Assembly (NCBI GenBank): GCA_937916195.1
Contig: CALFTO010000051.1
Coordinates: 1 to 12,956, forward strand
Direction of reading: 5' to 3'
DNA: 12,956 nt
Source of the DNA: an uncultured Clostridia bacterium
Lineage (GTDB): Bacteria > Bacillota > Clostridia > Oscillospirales > Acutalibacteraceae
The position numbers were made by a program, and so were the translations under genes. The notes under the pieces were generated by a model. The model saw only the letters and a list, made by a program, of their open reading frames with translations. It had not been told where the DNA came from and did no database searches. Of this stretch, positions 1 through 5,515 are shown in pieces (the first letter of the stretch is position 1; the number at the start of each line of letters is the position of its first letter).

Positions 1-371
1 TATTTCTTGCCGTTCTTGTCGCACCCCTTAATCATTTCATTCTGCCAAGCAATAATATCTCTCGGCTGAATATCGCTGATCTTGCGCTTTCCAAAGTACG
101 GCAGGATTTTTGTTCGTATGATATGCTCTTTTGTGTGCCAAGTGTTTTCTTTTATGCGATTCTTCATATCCGCCGTATAGGTTTCAATGAAACTCGCAAA
201 GGTCATACTCAGGTCTGCCTGAGTTTTGTTCAAGAACTCACGCTCCCAAGCAACTGCTTCACGCTTAGTCGGAAAACCTCTCTTTTGGCTCTGCTTAGTA
301 CCGCCCTTCCAATCGGGAATACGGTACACCACTCGCCAAGTGTTTGTTTTTTCATCTTTATAAACAGCCAT
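1..371 (-). CDS. int: Tyrosine-type site-specific integrase, N-terminal part (cut by window edge)
   Basis: Reading leftwards from the ATG at 369-371, 123 codons are visible before the window ends. Residues about 1-50 (MAVYKDEKTNTWRVVYRIPD onward, with basic QSQKRGFPTK) resemble the beta-rich arm-type DNA-binding domain of Tn916-like integrases. Residues about 60-120 (MTFASFIETY, ILPYFGKRKISDIQPRDI) resemble the SAM-like core-binding domain. The catalytic domain with the R-H-R-Y residues lies outside the window, so activity cannot be judged. The start has a ribosome binding site (AAAGGAAG) that overlaps the end of the upstream xis-like gene. Only 6 bases separate the two genes, so they should be co-transcribed and probably translationally coupled. 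Family known, exact subgroup inferred. Confidence 0.88.
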   Translation of the reverse strand, partial: MAVYKDEKTNTWRVVYRIPDWKGGTKQSQKRGFPTKREAVAWEREFLNKTQADLSMTFASFIETYTADMKNRIKENTWHTKEHIIRTKILPYFGKRKISDIQPRDIIAWQNEMIKGCDKNGKK

Positions 372-377
372 TTATCA

Positions 378-578
378 TCACTTCCTTTCTTTTGCTTTGG
401 CTGGATCGTAGCAAGTTTTATCAATGAAATATTGTTTGTTGACCTTACCTGCTACTGTGAAAAATCCTAATTCCTGCATTTCGGCATTCATTTTTCTTAT
501 TACCTTGTAGGCAAATGATTTCGATACTTTGAGAGCCTTTGCAACTTCATCAACAGTCATATAATAATCTTCAAACAT
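378..578 (-). CDS. Excisionase-like small helix-turn-helix protein
   Basis: A 66-residue basic protein. Residues 7-32 (MTVDEVAKALKVSKSFAYKVIRKMN) form a clear winged-helix/MerR-like HTH of the kind found in excisionases and small regulators of integrative elements. The tail GKVNKQYFIDKTCY fits a wing with a short basic end. The start at 576-578 has an excellent AGGAGG at 586-591 with a 7-base spacer. A second in-frame ATG at codon 7 overlaps the TGA of another open frame in the leader. The gene lies directly upstream of the integrase and shares its promoter, which is the usual xis-int order, so a role in directing excision is likely. It could instead be only a local transcription regulator. 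Confidence 0.75.
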   Translation of the reverse strand: MFEDYYMTVDEVAKALKVSKSFAYKVIRKMNAEMQELGFFTVAGKVNKQYFIDKTCYDPAKAKERK

Positions 579-742
579 TGTAGCTCCTCCTTTCCTTGTT
601 TTATTGCTGTGTTTGATTTTGCCGTTCTACCAAGTGCCGTTCCTGCCCCTGCTTTTTCAGCGACGTTTGCTCGCTCGCTTCCTTTCGGAAGGTCTTGGCG
701 GAGTATCCCACTTAGACGGTCATTTAGTTGTTCGCAAGCACA
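557..742 (-). pseudogene. Stop-free coding-like frame in the xis leader (possible remnant)
   Basis: Between the xis-int promoter and xis, one minus-strand frame stays open for 61 codons after a TAG at 743-745. It ends at a TGA (557-559) that overlaps xis codon 7. It has no ATG or good start. The translation looks protein-like (LNDRLSGILRQDLPKG, SERANVAEKAGAG), and the stretch 620-720 is visibly richer in GC than its flanks. It may be the 3' tail of a larger gene that once lay upstream of xis, for example a mobilization gene, or a chance open frame in a structured leader. No family is recognised. Confidence 0.25.
678..691 (-). other. Small stem-loop in the xis leader RNA
   Basis: On the minus strand CTTCC-GAAA-GGAAG forms a 5-bp stem with a GNRA-type tetraloop in the roughly 180-base leader of the xis-int transcript. 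It lies in the GC-richer part of the leader. Whether it does anything is unknown. It could simply be a remnant of an older coding sequence. Confidence 0.35.
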
Positions 743-743
743 C

Positions 744-759
744 TAACGGAATTTGCTTA
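744..759. promoter_or_regulatory. Degenerate second operator copy
   Basis: TAACGGA-AT-TTGCTTA repeats the left half of the perfect dyad at 772-787 exactly, and its right half loosely (4 of 7). The centres are 28 bp apart. It covers the predicted transcription start of the xis-int promoter (about 758), which is a typical place for a lower-affinity repressor site. Its role as an operator is inferred. Confidence 0.4.
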
Positions 760-764
760 ACCTT

Positions 765-793
765 ATTATACTAACGGATTTCCGTTAAGTCAA
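765..793 (-). promoter_or_regulatory. Promoter of xis-int with an operator dyad in its spacer
   Basis: On the minus strand the -35 is TTGACT (788-793), the spacer is exactly 17 bp (771-787), and the -10 is TATAAT (765-770). The spacer is almost wholly filled by a perfect 16-bp dyad, TAACGGA-TT-TCCGTTA (plus-strand reading, 772-787). A protein bound there would block RNA polymerase directly. The divergent XRE repressor at 900-1406 is the obvious candidate ligand. Confidence 0.75.
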
Positions 794-835
794 TAGTTTT
801 TCGAAAAAATCTTAAACTTTTTTGCTTTTGTTGTC

Positions 836-865
836 TTGACATATCCTAACTCTATATGCTATACT
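836..865 (+). promoter_or_regulatory. Promoter of the XRE repressor gene
   Basis: TTGACA at 836-841, an 18-bp spacer, and TATACT at 860-865 preceded by TGC (extended -10). The predicted start is about 872. That start coincides with a 5-bp inverted repeat TACAA-CGTA-TTGTA (871-884), which could be an autoregulatory site. The site is inferred only. Confidence 0.7.
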
Positions 866-899
866 CATTATACAACGTATTGTAAGGAGTGTATTTGCT

Positions 900-1406
900 A
901 TGGCAATCGGTGAAAGAATTAGATTTTTTCGCAATCTCAAAGGGATGACACAAAAGTTCCTCGGCGTTCAGGTCGGCTTTCCTGAGAAAACCGCTGATAT
1001 TCGTATGGCACAATATGAATCCGGCTCAAGATCACCCAAAGCAGATTTGACACAATCGCTTGCTAATGTATTGGGCGTTTCTACTATGGCTTTGAATGTT
1101 CCTGACATTGATACCGACCTCGGCTTTATGCACACGCTGTTTGCGTTAGAGGACATTTACGGCTTGAAGATTGATAAGCTTGATGATGAAGTTTGCATCC
1201 GTCTTGACAAAAACAGAGGAACATCTTACATTTCTTTGCTTGAGCGTTTCTCCGCTTGGCAGAAAGAAGCAGAGAAGTATCGCAACGGTGAAATTAGCAA
1301 AGAGGAATATGACCGTTGGCGTTATACATATCCCGAAGTAGAGGTGCAGCGTACAAGGGAATCCCTTGACCGACTTCGTGAAGAACGCAAGTCCGAAACC
1401 GAATAA
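900..1406 (+). CDS. XRE-family transcriptional repressor of the element
   Basis: A 168-residue protein. Residues about 3-62 form a Cro/CI-type HTH (IGERIRFFRNLKGMTQKFLG, AQYESGSRSPKADLTQSLAN). The remaining roughly 100 residues are charged, helical and rich in aromatic residues (EEYDRWRYTYPEVE). No LexA-type Ser-Lys peptidase or metallopeptidase motif is visible, so induction by RecA-driven self-cleavage is not suggested. The ATG at 900 follows AAGGAG with a 10-base spacer and a good promoter. The gene is divergent from xis-int, whose promoter carries a dyad in the spacer. This is the expected layout of a repressor keeping excision off. DNA binding is known for the family; the target and the inducing signal are inferred. 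Confidence 0.8.
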   Translation: MAIGERIRFFRNLKGMTQKFLGVQVGFPEKTADIRMAQYESGSRSPKADLTQSLANVLGVSTMALNVPDIDTDLGFMHTLFALEDIYGLKIDKLDDEVCIRLDKNRGTSYISLLERFSAWQKEAEKYRNGEISKEEYDRWRYTYPEVEVQRTRESLDRLREERKSETE

Positions 1407-1410
1407 TTTA

Positions 1411-1504
1411 GGCAACAAAAAAGAGCTATTAGATTTCGTACAAAAATCTAATAGCTCTTAATTTTATTTATGAATAATTTTCAGATGTTGCCAAAACGTT
1501 GCCA
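1411..1504. repeat. GTTGCC repeats, candidate integrase arm sites
   Basis: GTTGCCA occurs twice in direct orientation 11 bp apart (1487-1493 and 1498-1504), and once inverted as GGCAAC at 1411-1416. Short repeats spaced by about one helical turn near an attachment site are typical of the arm-type sites bound by the N-terminal domain of tyrosine integrases. The assignment is inferred from position and spacing. Confidence 0.45.
1421..1459 (+). terminator. Intrinsic terminator after the XRE gene
   Basis: A 16-bp perfect stem (1421-1436 with 1444-1459, AAGAGCTATTAGATTT and its complement) with a 7-base loop is followed by TAATTTTATTT. It sits 14 bases after the repressor stop. The A run before it would also let it work weakly on the opposite strand. 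Confidence 0.85.
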
Positions 1505-1524
1505 CGAGGACTTTTTAATCCTCA

Positions 1525-1549
1525 AAAACCCAGTGTTTATGCGGGTTTT
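1525..1549 (-). terminator. Probable intrinsic terminator for guaA
   Basis: On the minus strand AAAACCC (1549-1543) pairs with GGGTTTT (1531-1525) around an 11-base loop, and the 3' arm is a T run. It lies 14 bases past the guaA stop. If the attachment site is at the guaA end, this terminator belongs to the inserted element and replaces the native one. Confidence 0.55.
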
Positions 1550-1557
1550 CAGCGTTT

Positions 1558-1580
1558 TTGGTATTACTCCCACTCGATTG
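1558..1580. other. Candidate attachment-site junction at the guaA 3' end
   Basis: The last guaA codons (IEWE-stop, GAGTGGGAGTAA on the minus strand) are intact, as expected when an element integrates at the 3' end and its att core restores the coding sequence. Exact core boundaries cannot be set without the other junction or an empty site. Confidence 0.45.
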
Positions 1581-2565
1581 TGCCGATTGGCTTTGGAGTA
1601 AGGTCATAAAGCACACGGTTGATGCCTTCAACCTCGTGTGTAATTCTGTCTGTAACCTTATGAAGAACTGAATAGGGGATTTCTTCGATTGTAGCGCTCA
1701 TAGCGTCCTTTGTGTTAACTGCACGGATAATTGCTGGCCAGCCTTCGTAACGGCTTTCGTCCTTAACGCCAACGCTCTTAACATCGGGCACAGCAATGAA
1801 ATACTGCCATACTTTTTCAGCGAGACCACAGTTGTCGAATTCTTCACGAAGAATTGCATCTGCCTCACGAAGTGCGTGAAGTCTGTCGCGAGTGATTGCG
1901 CCGAGGCAACGAACTCCCAAGCCGGGGCCGGGGAATGGCTGACGATAAACCATAGCGTGAGGAAGACCGAGTGCTTCACCAACTACGCGAACTTCGTCTT
2001 TAAAGAGGAGTTTAATTGGCTCAACTAGCTTGAAGTTGAGGTCTTCGGGAAGTCCGCCAACATTGTGGTGAGATTTAACAGCTTTTTTGCCCTCTGCCTG
2101 TTTAAAGCTTTCAAGAATGTCGGGGTAAATTGTGCCCTGTGCCAAGAATTCAACGCCTTCAAGCTTTCTTGCTTCGTCAGCGAATACATTAATAAATTCT
2201 GCACCGATAATCTTTCTCTTCTTTTCGGGCTCTGCTACGCCTGCAAGAAGGTCAAGAAAACGGTCTGTTGCGTCAACATAAATGAGATTAGCGTCAAGCT
2301 CTTTGCCGAAAACTTCGATAACATTTTCGCTTTCGTTCTTTCTCATAAGTCCGTGGTTAACATGAACACAAACTAACTGCTTGCCGATTGCCTTGATAAG
2401 AAGTGCTGCAACTACTGAAGAGTCAACACCGCCTGAAAGTGCTAAAAGAACTTTCTTGTCGCCAACCTGCTCGCGAACAGCCTTAACCTGCTCGTCAATA
2501 AAAGCGTCAGCGAGTGCTTTGGTGGTAATTCTTTCCATTGATTCGGGTCTTACATTGCTATCCAT
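1564..2565 (-). CDS. guaA: GMP synthase ATP-pyrophosphatase/dimerization subunit, without glutaminase domain
   Basis: It converts XMP to GMP by adenylating XMP at C2 and replacing AMP with ammonia. The visible domains are the ATP-PPase with P-loop LALSGGVDSS (residues 42-51 from the chosen start) and HVNHGLMRKNE, then the dimerization domain with FPGPGLGVRCLGAITRDRLHA and the conserved C-terminus KPIGTIEWE. At 333 residues it is much shorter than the usual roughly 510-525. The N-terminal class I amidotransferase (Cys-His-Glu triad) is absent, and upstream DNA is another gene, so this is not a window cut. It resembles the archaeal GuaAb subunit. The start at codon 6 of the longest frame is preferred because GGAGG (2574-2578) precedes it by 8 bases. 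The CofE-like gene ends 14 bases upstream, so they form an operon. Confidence 0.92.
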   Translation of the reverse strand: MDSNVRPESMERITTKALADAFIDEQVKAVREQVGDKKVLLALSGGVDSSVVAALLIKAIGKQLVCVHVNHGLMRKNESENVIEVFGKELDANLIYVDATDRFLDLLAGVAEPEKKRKIIGAEFINVFADEARKLEGVEFLAQGTIYPDILESFKQAEGKKAVKSHHNVGGLPEDLNFKLVEPIKLLFKDEVRVVGEALGLPHAMVYRQPFPGPGLGVRCLGAITRDRLHALREADAILREEFDNCGLAEKVWQYFIAVPDVKSVGVKDESRYEGWPAIIRAVNTKDAMSATIEEIPYSVLHKVTDRITHEVEGINRVLYDLTPKPIGTIEWE

Positions 2566-2579
2566 TTTGAATTCCTCCA

Positions 2580-3770
2580 TTAGTCTGTGTAGTTGTCAAA
2601 ATATCCCTGAACGAGAATGATGGGAGTTCCCTTGTCGCCTGAACCACTTGTCAAGTCACAAAGTGAACCGATAAGGTCAGTAAGCTGACGGGGAGTAGTA
2701 CCCTGTGAAGCCATATTGCCAACAAGGTTGTCCTGCTTTGCCTTGATGCTCTTTGAAATAGCCTCTTTAAGTTCAGCACCTGAAAGACCTTTGAAATCGT
2801 TGTCAGCAAGATATTTAAGCTTTAATTCGTTGGGTGTGCCGATAAGACCTGCAGTGTGGGCAGGAGAAACAACCGGGTCAGCAAGCTCCCAAATTTTACC
2901 CTGTGGGTCTTTGAATGCACCGTCACCGTATACCATAACCTCAATGTGCTTGCCTGTTCTCTTTAAGAATTCAGCCTGAATATCTTCAACAAGTCCCTGA
3001 CAATCTCTTGGGAAAAGCTTGATTGTGTCTTCAGTTGATTTGTTTGAGCCTAAAAGACCGTATTTCTCGTTGTAGCCGCTACCGTTTATAGATGAAGTGA
3101 GAATATCGTCCATACCGCAAACAACCTTTGCGCCTGCAGCCTTGAGAATTCTCTTTGTTCTTGCTCTTGTGTGAATGTCGCAGGTAAGAACACAATCTGT
3201 ATAGTTGAGAATTGTTTTGGGCTGATTTGCGAAAACGATTTCAACCTCTGCGCCTGCTTCTTTGATGATGCCTGCATAGTAATCAACATAGTCAACGCCT
3301 GTGAATTCATGCTTATTTTCGCCGAAAAGCTCTCTGTATTTTTCAAGTGAAAGAACGTCTGAATAAGGGTTAACGCCTGCCTCGTCAAGCTTGTCTAATG
3401 ACACGAGTGAGTTACCAACTTCGTCACTTGGGTAGCTGAGCATAAGCACAACCTTTTTAGCGCCCTTTGCAATACCGCGAAGGCAAATTGCGAAACGGTT
3501 ACGTGATAAAATCGGGAAAATTACACCGATTGTTTCACCGCCAAGCTTTGCCTTAACATCAGCCGCAATATCATCAACTGAAGCATAGTTACCCTGTGCA
3601 CGAGCCACGATTGACTCTGTAAGAGAAACAACATCTCTGTCACGAAGTGAAAAACCTTCGCTCTCTGCTGCCTCGAGCACGCTTGTTACTGCAATGCCAC
3701 AGAGGTCATCGCCCTGACGAATAATTGGACAACGAATACCTCTTGAAACAGTACCGACTTTTCTTTCCAT
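2580..3770 (-). CDS. CofE-like protein (coenzyme F420-0:L-glutamate ligase family)
   Basis: A 396-residue protein. The N-terminal half (VGTVSRGIRCPIIRQGDDL, RDVVSLTESIVARAQGNYAS, VDDIAADVKAKLGG) matches the F420-0:gamma-glutamyl ligase fold, whose characterised members use GTP to add L-glutamate to coenzyme F420-0. The protein is longer than classical CofE (about 250 residues). Its C-terminal half (VMVYGDGAFKDPQGKIWELA, SPAHTAGLIGTPNELKLKYL) is soluble and typical of the clostridial version. No other F420 gene is in the window, and this kind of organism is not expected to make F420, so the substrate is unknown. The start has GGAGAG 6 bases upstream. It shares a promoter with guaA, which follows 14 bases later. 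Family assignment is fairly sure; function is open. Confidence 0.72.
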   Translation of the reverse strand: MERKVGTVSRGIRCPIIRQGDDLCGIAVTSVLEAAESEGFSLRDRDVVSLTESIVARAQGNYASVDDIAADVKAKLGGETIGVIFPILSRNRFAICLRGIAKGAKKVVLMLSYPSDEVGNSLVSLDKLDEAGVNPYSDVLSLEKYRELFGENKHEFTGVDYVDYYAGIIKEAGAEVEIVFANQPKTILNYTDCVLTCDIHTRARTKRILKAAGAKVVCGMDDILTSSINGSGYNEKYGLLGSNKSTEDTIKLFPRDCQGLVEDIQAEFLKRTGKHIEVMVYGDGAFKDPQGKIWELADPVVSPAHTAGLIGTPNELKLKYLADNDFKGLSGAELKEAISKSIKAKQDNLVGNMASQGTTPRQLTDLIGSLCDLTSGSGDKGTPIILVQGYFDNYTD

Positions 3771-3810
3771 ACTAATCTCTCCAATATAAAAAATTTAAAA
3801 CTCCTCTTTA

Positions 3811-3822
3811 GGACACTTGTCC
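3811..3822. repeat. Short inverted repeat in the CofE-like/guaA leader
   Basis: GGACA-CT-TGTCC forms a small dyad about 40 bases upstream of the CofE-like start codon, next to a C-run on the RNA strand (CCCCC at about 3823-3829, minus). It could be a minor leader hairpin or a protein site. No known riboswitch consensus is visible. Confidence 0.25.
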
Positions 3823-3911
3823 GTGGGGGAAAGATTTACAATTTTTGAAAAATAATATGTCAAATAATCTCAAAAAAATCCCAAATTACCACATATTGAT
3901 TTTTACACACT

Positions 3912-3941
3912 ATTATATAATAATTATTCCCATAAAGTCAA
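3912..3941 (-). promoter_or_regulatory. Promoter of the CofE-like/guaA operon
   Basis: TTGACT (3936-3941), an 18-bp spacer and TATAAT (3912-3917) on the minus strand. The predicted start is about 3905, which gives a leader of roughly 135 bases before the CofE-like ATG. The rest of 3771-4040 is AT-rich and shows no gene. Confidence 0.65.
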
Positions 3942-3955
3942 TGAAAACATATTAC

Positions 3956-3985
3956 TGTGATTACAAAATTTGATAGGTAATCACA
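3956..3985. promoter_or_regulatory. 9-bp dyad upstream of the CofE-like/guaA promoter
   Basis: TGTGATTAC (3956-3964) and GTAATCACA (3977-3985) are perfect inverted repeats separated by 12 bases. They lie about 15 bp upstream of the -35. The lack of a U-run and the upstream position favour a protein-binding site over a terminator. No regulator can be named. Confidence 0.45.
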
Positions 3986-4026
3986 TAAAATTTTTGTGCA
4001 ATTTTGTTTTATTTTTTTATAAAAAA

Positions 4027-4066
4027 TAAGCAGACACCATTCAGCGTTTGCCAATGTGTCTGCTTA
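4027..4066 (-). terminator. Intrinsic terminator overlapping the end of the peptidase gene
   Basis: An 11-bp stem (TAAGCAGACAC at 4027-4037 with 4056-4066) is followed on the minus strand by a T-rich run (ATTTTTTATAAAAAAAT). The stop codon of the peptidase gene (4041-4043) falls in the loop, so the stem contains its last codons. Confidence 0.85.
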
Positions 4067-4520
4067 TACTCATTTTAATTGTAATTATTTTGTTAATTAC
4101 GAGGATTAAAGGACGGCGAACGGGTAATATTTTCTGCCAAAGGTTGCAATATGCCATGTAACCCTTGCTTGAAAGTGATAAAACCTTACCTTTTCTGTTT
4201 ATTGAGGTTACAACTGCGATAATGTGGCGGTCTTCTACACCGAATTCTTTAACCCATTGGTTGTCACCGCAAAGAATATAGCCATTTTCATCTTTATCGA
4301 CAATTCTGTGAAGCACAAATTGACCATTATCGCGACGATAAAAGATAATATCGCCAATGTTTGCTTTATCGCATTTCTGAAGCTTTACAAAATCTCTTCC
4401 CTGATAAAGAAGCGGTAACATACTTGTTCCCTTTATGGGCAAATCTACCGTTCCGCCGCTTTCAATCTGCTCTTTGATTATGGGGTAAATGTCGTTTAAT
4501 TTAATTGTCTGCTTTTCCAT
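4041..4520 (-). CDS. S24/S26-family peptidase, SipW-like
   Basis: A 159-residue protein with the signal-peptidase-like signature: nucleophile Ser33 in GTSMLP, the SipW/ER-type catalytic His71 in FVLHRIV, and the GDN motif at 85-87. The Ser-His arrangement differs from the Ser-Lys dyad of ordinary bacterial type I signal peptidases. There is no N-terminal membrane anchor. A hydrophobic stretch near residues 133-148 (RRPLILVINKIITIK) could associate with the membrane. The start has GGAGG with a 9-base spacer. The gene has its own promoter (4551-4579) and terminator, so it is monocistronic. Substrate unknown: such orphan proteins may process a secreted or peptide product elsewhere in the genome. 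It could also be a degenerate paralogue without protease activity. Confidence 0.8.
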   Translation of the reverse strand: MEKQTIKLNDIYPIIKEQIESGGTVDLPIKGTSMLPLLYQGRDFVKLQKCDKANIGDIIFYRRDNGQFVLHRIVDKDENGYILCGDNQWVKEFGVEDRHIIAVVTSINRKGKVLSLSSKGYMAYCNLWQKILPVRRPLILVINKIITIKMSISRHIGKR

Positions 4521-4550
4521 AACACATTACCTCCGTAATTTTACTTAAAA

Positions 4551-4579
4551 ATTATACTAAAGCCAAAGGGAAAAGTCAA
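4551..4579 (-). promoter_or_regulatory. Promoter of the S26 peptidase gene
   Basis: TTGACT (4574-4579), a 17-bp spacer and TATAAT (4551-4556). The TGA stop of the upstream EamA gene (4576-4578) is part of the -35 hexamer, so the two genes are packed with no spare sequence. Confidence 0.75.
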
Positions 4580-5436
4580 ACCTTTTTAAGTGAGTTGACA
4601 GCATTGAAAACAGCCGCCGCAATAATTATTGAATATCCGACAAAGCTTAAAGCGTCAGGCAAATCACCGAATACAATAAGACTTAAAAGAGTTGTGAATA
4701 TAATTTGTGAATAGTCATAAACAGAAATTTCCTTTGCAGGCGCTTTTGAGTATGCCGATGTTATGAAAAATTGACCAACACCTGCTGAAAGCCCCGCAAG
4801 AATTAAATAGAGCCATTGCATAGCACTCATTGGGTGATAATCGAATACAAGCCAAGGCAAAGTTACCGCACAAGAGAATAATGAAAAATAGAATACAATA
4901 AGCGGACCTTTAAATCCGTTTTGTGTGAGCTTTCGTACATAGGTGTAGGCAAGTCCTGCGCACATACCGCCCAAGAAGCCTAACAGACTGGGTATTGCAT
5001 CAAATGAAAATGAGGGCTTCATAACAAATAAAGCACCTATAAAAGCCATAGCCACCGCAAAGAATTGCTTAAAAGTTGCCTTTTCTTTAAGAGCAAAAAT
5101 TGAAAATATCACCGCAAAGAAAGGGGAGAGCTTATTGAGCAATGAAGCGTCTGCAAGGTTAATTTGGCTCACCGCATAAAAATTGCACAGCACACCCAAT
5201 GTGCCTGCGGCTGAACGGATAAATAAGTATTTGATATTTTTACCTTTAGGCAACTCCCATATGTGATTTTTAGTGATAATAACTAGGGCGAAAATCATTG
5301 CCACAGCATTTCTGAAAAAGGTTTTTTGAACTGTCGGCAAATCTCCCGAAAGCTTTACAAAAAGCCCCATAAGAGCAAAGAAAAACGCCGAAATAATAAT
5401 GTATATAATTCCTTTTGTCTTGTCATTTTTGAACAT
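4576..5436 (-). CDS. EamA/DMT-superfamily membrane transporter
   Basis: A 286-residue protein of the drug/metabolite transporter superfamily. About ten hydrophobic helices are visible, arranged as two EamA repeats. The first repeat starts at GIIYIIISAFFFALMGLFVK. The second starts near SLLGFLGGMCAGLAYTYVRK. Helices 3-4 of repeat one contain the conserved NFYAVSQINLADASLLNKLSP-type segment, and the matching segment of repeat two is TSAYSKAPAKEISVYDYSQI. Members export or exchange small metabolites, and substrates cannot be predicted from sequence. The start has AAGGTGA upstream. Its promoter overlaps the terminator of the uracil permease gene. It is probably transcribed alone. Confidence 0.87.
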   Translation of the reverse strand: MFKNDKTKGIIYIIISAFFFALMGLFVKLSGDLPTVQKTFFRNAVAMIFALVIITKNHIWELPKGKNIKYLFIRSAAGTLGVLCNFYAVSQINLADASLLNKLSPFFAVIFSIFALKEKATFKQFFAVAMAFIGALFVMKPSFSFDAIPSLLGFLGGMCAGLAYTYVRKLTQNGFKGPLIVFYFSLFSCAVTLPWLVFDYHPMSAMQWLYLILAGLSAGVGQFFITSAYSKAPAKEISVYDYSQIIFTTLLSLIVFGDLPDALSFVGYSIIIAAAVFNAVNSLKKV

Positions 5437-5453
5437 TTTAGGTCACCTTGTGT

Positions 5454-5482
5454 ATTATACCATAAGAAAATCCCCGTAGCAA
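5454..5482 (-). promoter_or_regulatory. Promoter of the EamA gene, overlapping a terminator
   Basis: An extended -10 TGG-TATAAT (TATAAT at 5454-5459) sits 17 bp from a weak -35, TTGCTA (5477-5482), which lies in the loop and stem of the uraA terminator. The leader to the EamA ATG is only about 10 bases. Confidence 0.6.
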
Positions 5483-5494
5483 TAAACTACGGGG
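5472..5494 (-). terminator. Intrinsic terminator of the uracil permease gene
   Basis: CCCCGTAG (5472-5479) pairs with CTACGGGG (5487-5494) around a 7-base loop. On the minus strand it is followed by ATTTTCTTAT. It lies about 22 bases after the uraA stop. Confidence 0.88.
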
Positions 5495-5515
5495 AATAAT
5501 TATGAATTAAACTGA

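Larger units (their letters stand above)
1..1563. mobile_element. End of an integrated genetic element at the guaA 3' end (partial)
   Basis: The sequence shows an integrase N-terminus, an excisionase-like HTH protein and a divergent XRE repressor in one compact block that stops at the last codons of guaA. It is established that the guaA 3' end is used as an attachment site by integrative elements in many bacteria. The inference is that the element/chromosome junction lies near 1558-1580. The element continues left of the window, so its size, conjugation genes and cargo are unknown. The opposite boundary, and therefore a duplicated att core, cannot be seen. The alternative is that the true attachment site lies left of the integrase and that guaA is only a neighbour. 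Confidence 0.65.

Noticed and set aside
123..470. Open plus-strand frame antisense to int and xis
   Set aside because: No ribosome binding site, shadow of two genes with clear domains, composition not protein-like.
600..720. tRNA gene or structured RNA as attachment site between xis and the repressor
   Set aside because: No cloverleaf, anticodon arm or T-loop GTTCRA at the right spacing; only a small GAAA-loop hairpin is seen.
2566..2580. GuaA start at 2580, overlapping the CofE-like stop by one base
   Set aside because: Its first codons are the Shine-Dalgarno (ATGGAGGAA) for the ATG at 2563-2565, and it lacks its own good site.
3771..3905. Purine or PRPP riboswitch upstream of the CofE-like/guaA operon
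   Set aside because: The conserved core sequences of the known purine riboswitches and no terminator switch are found in the leader.
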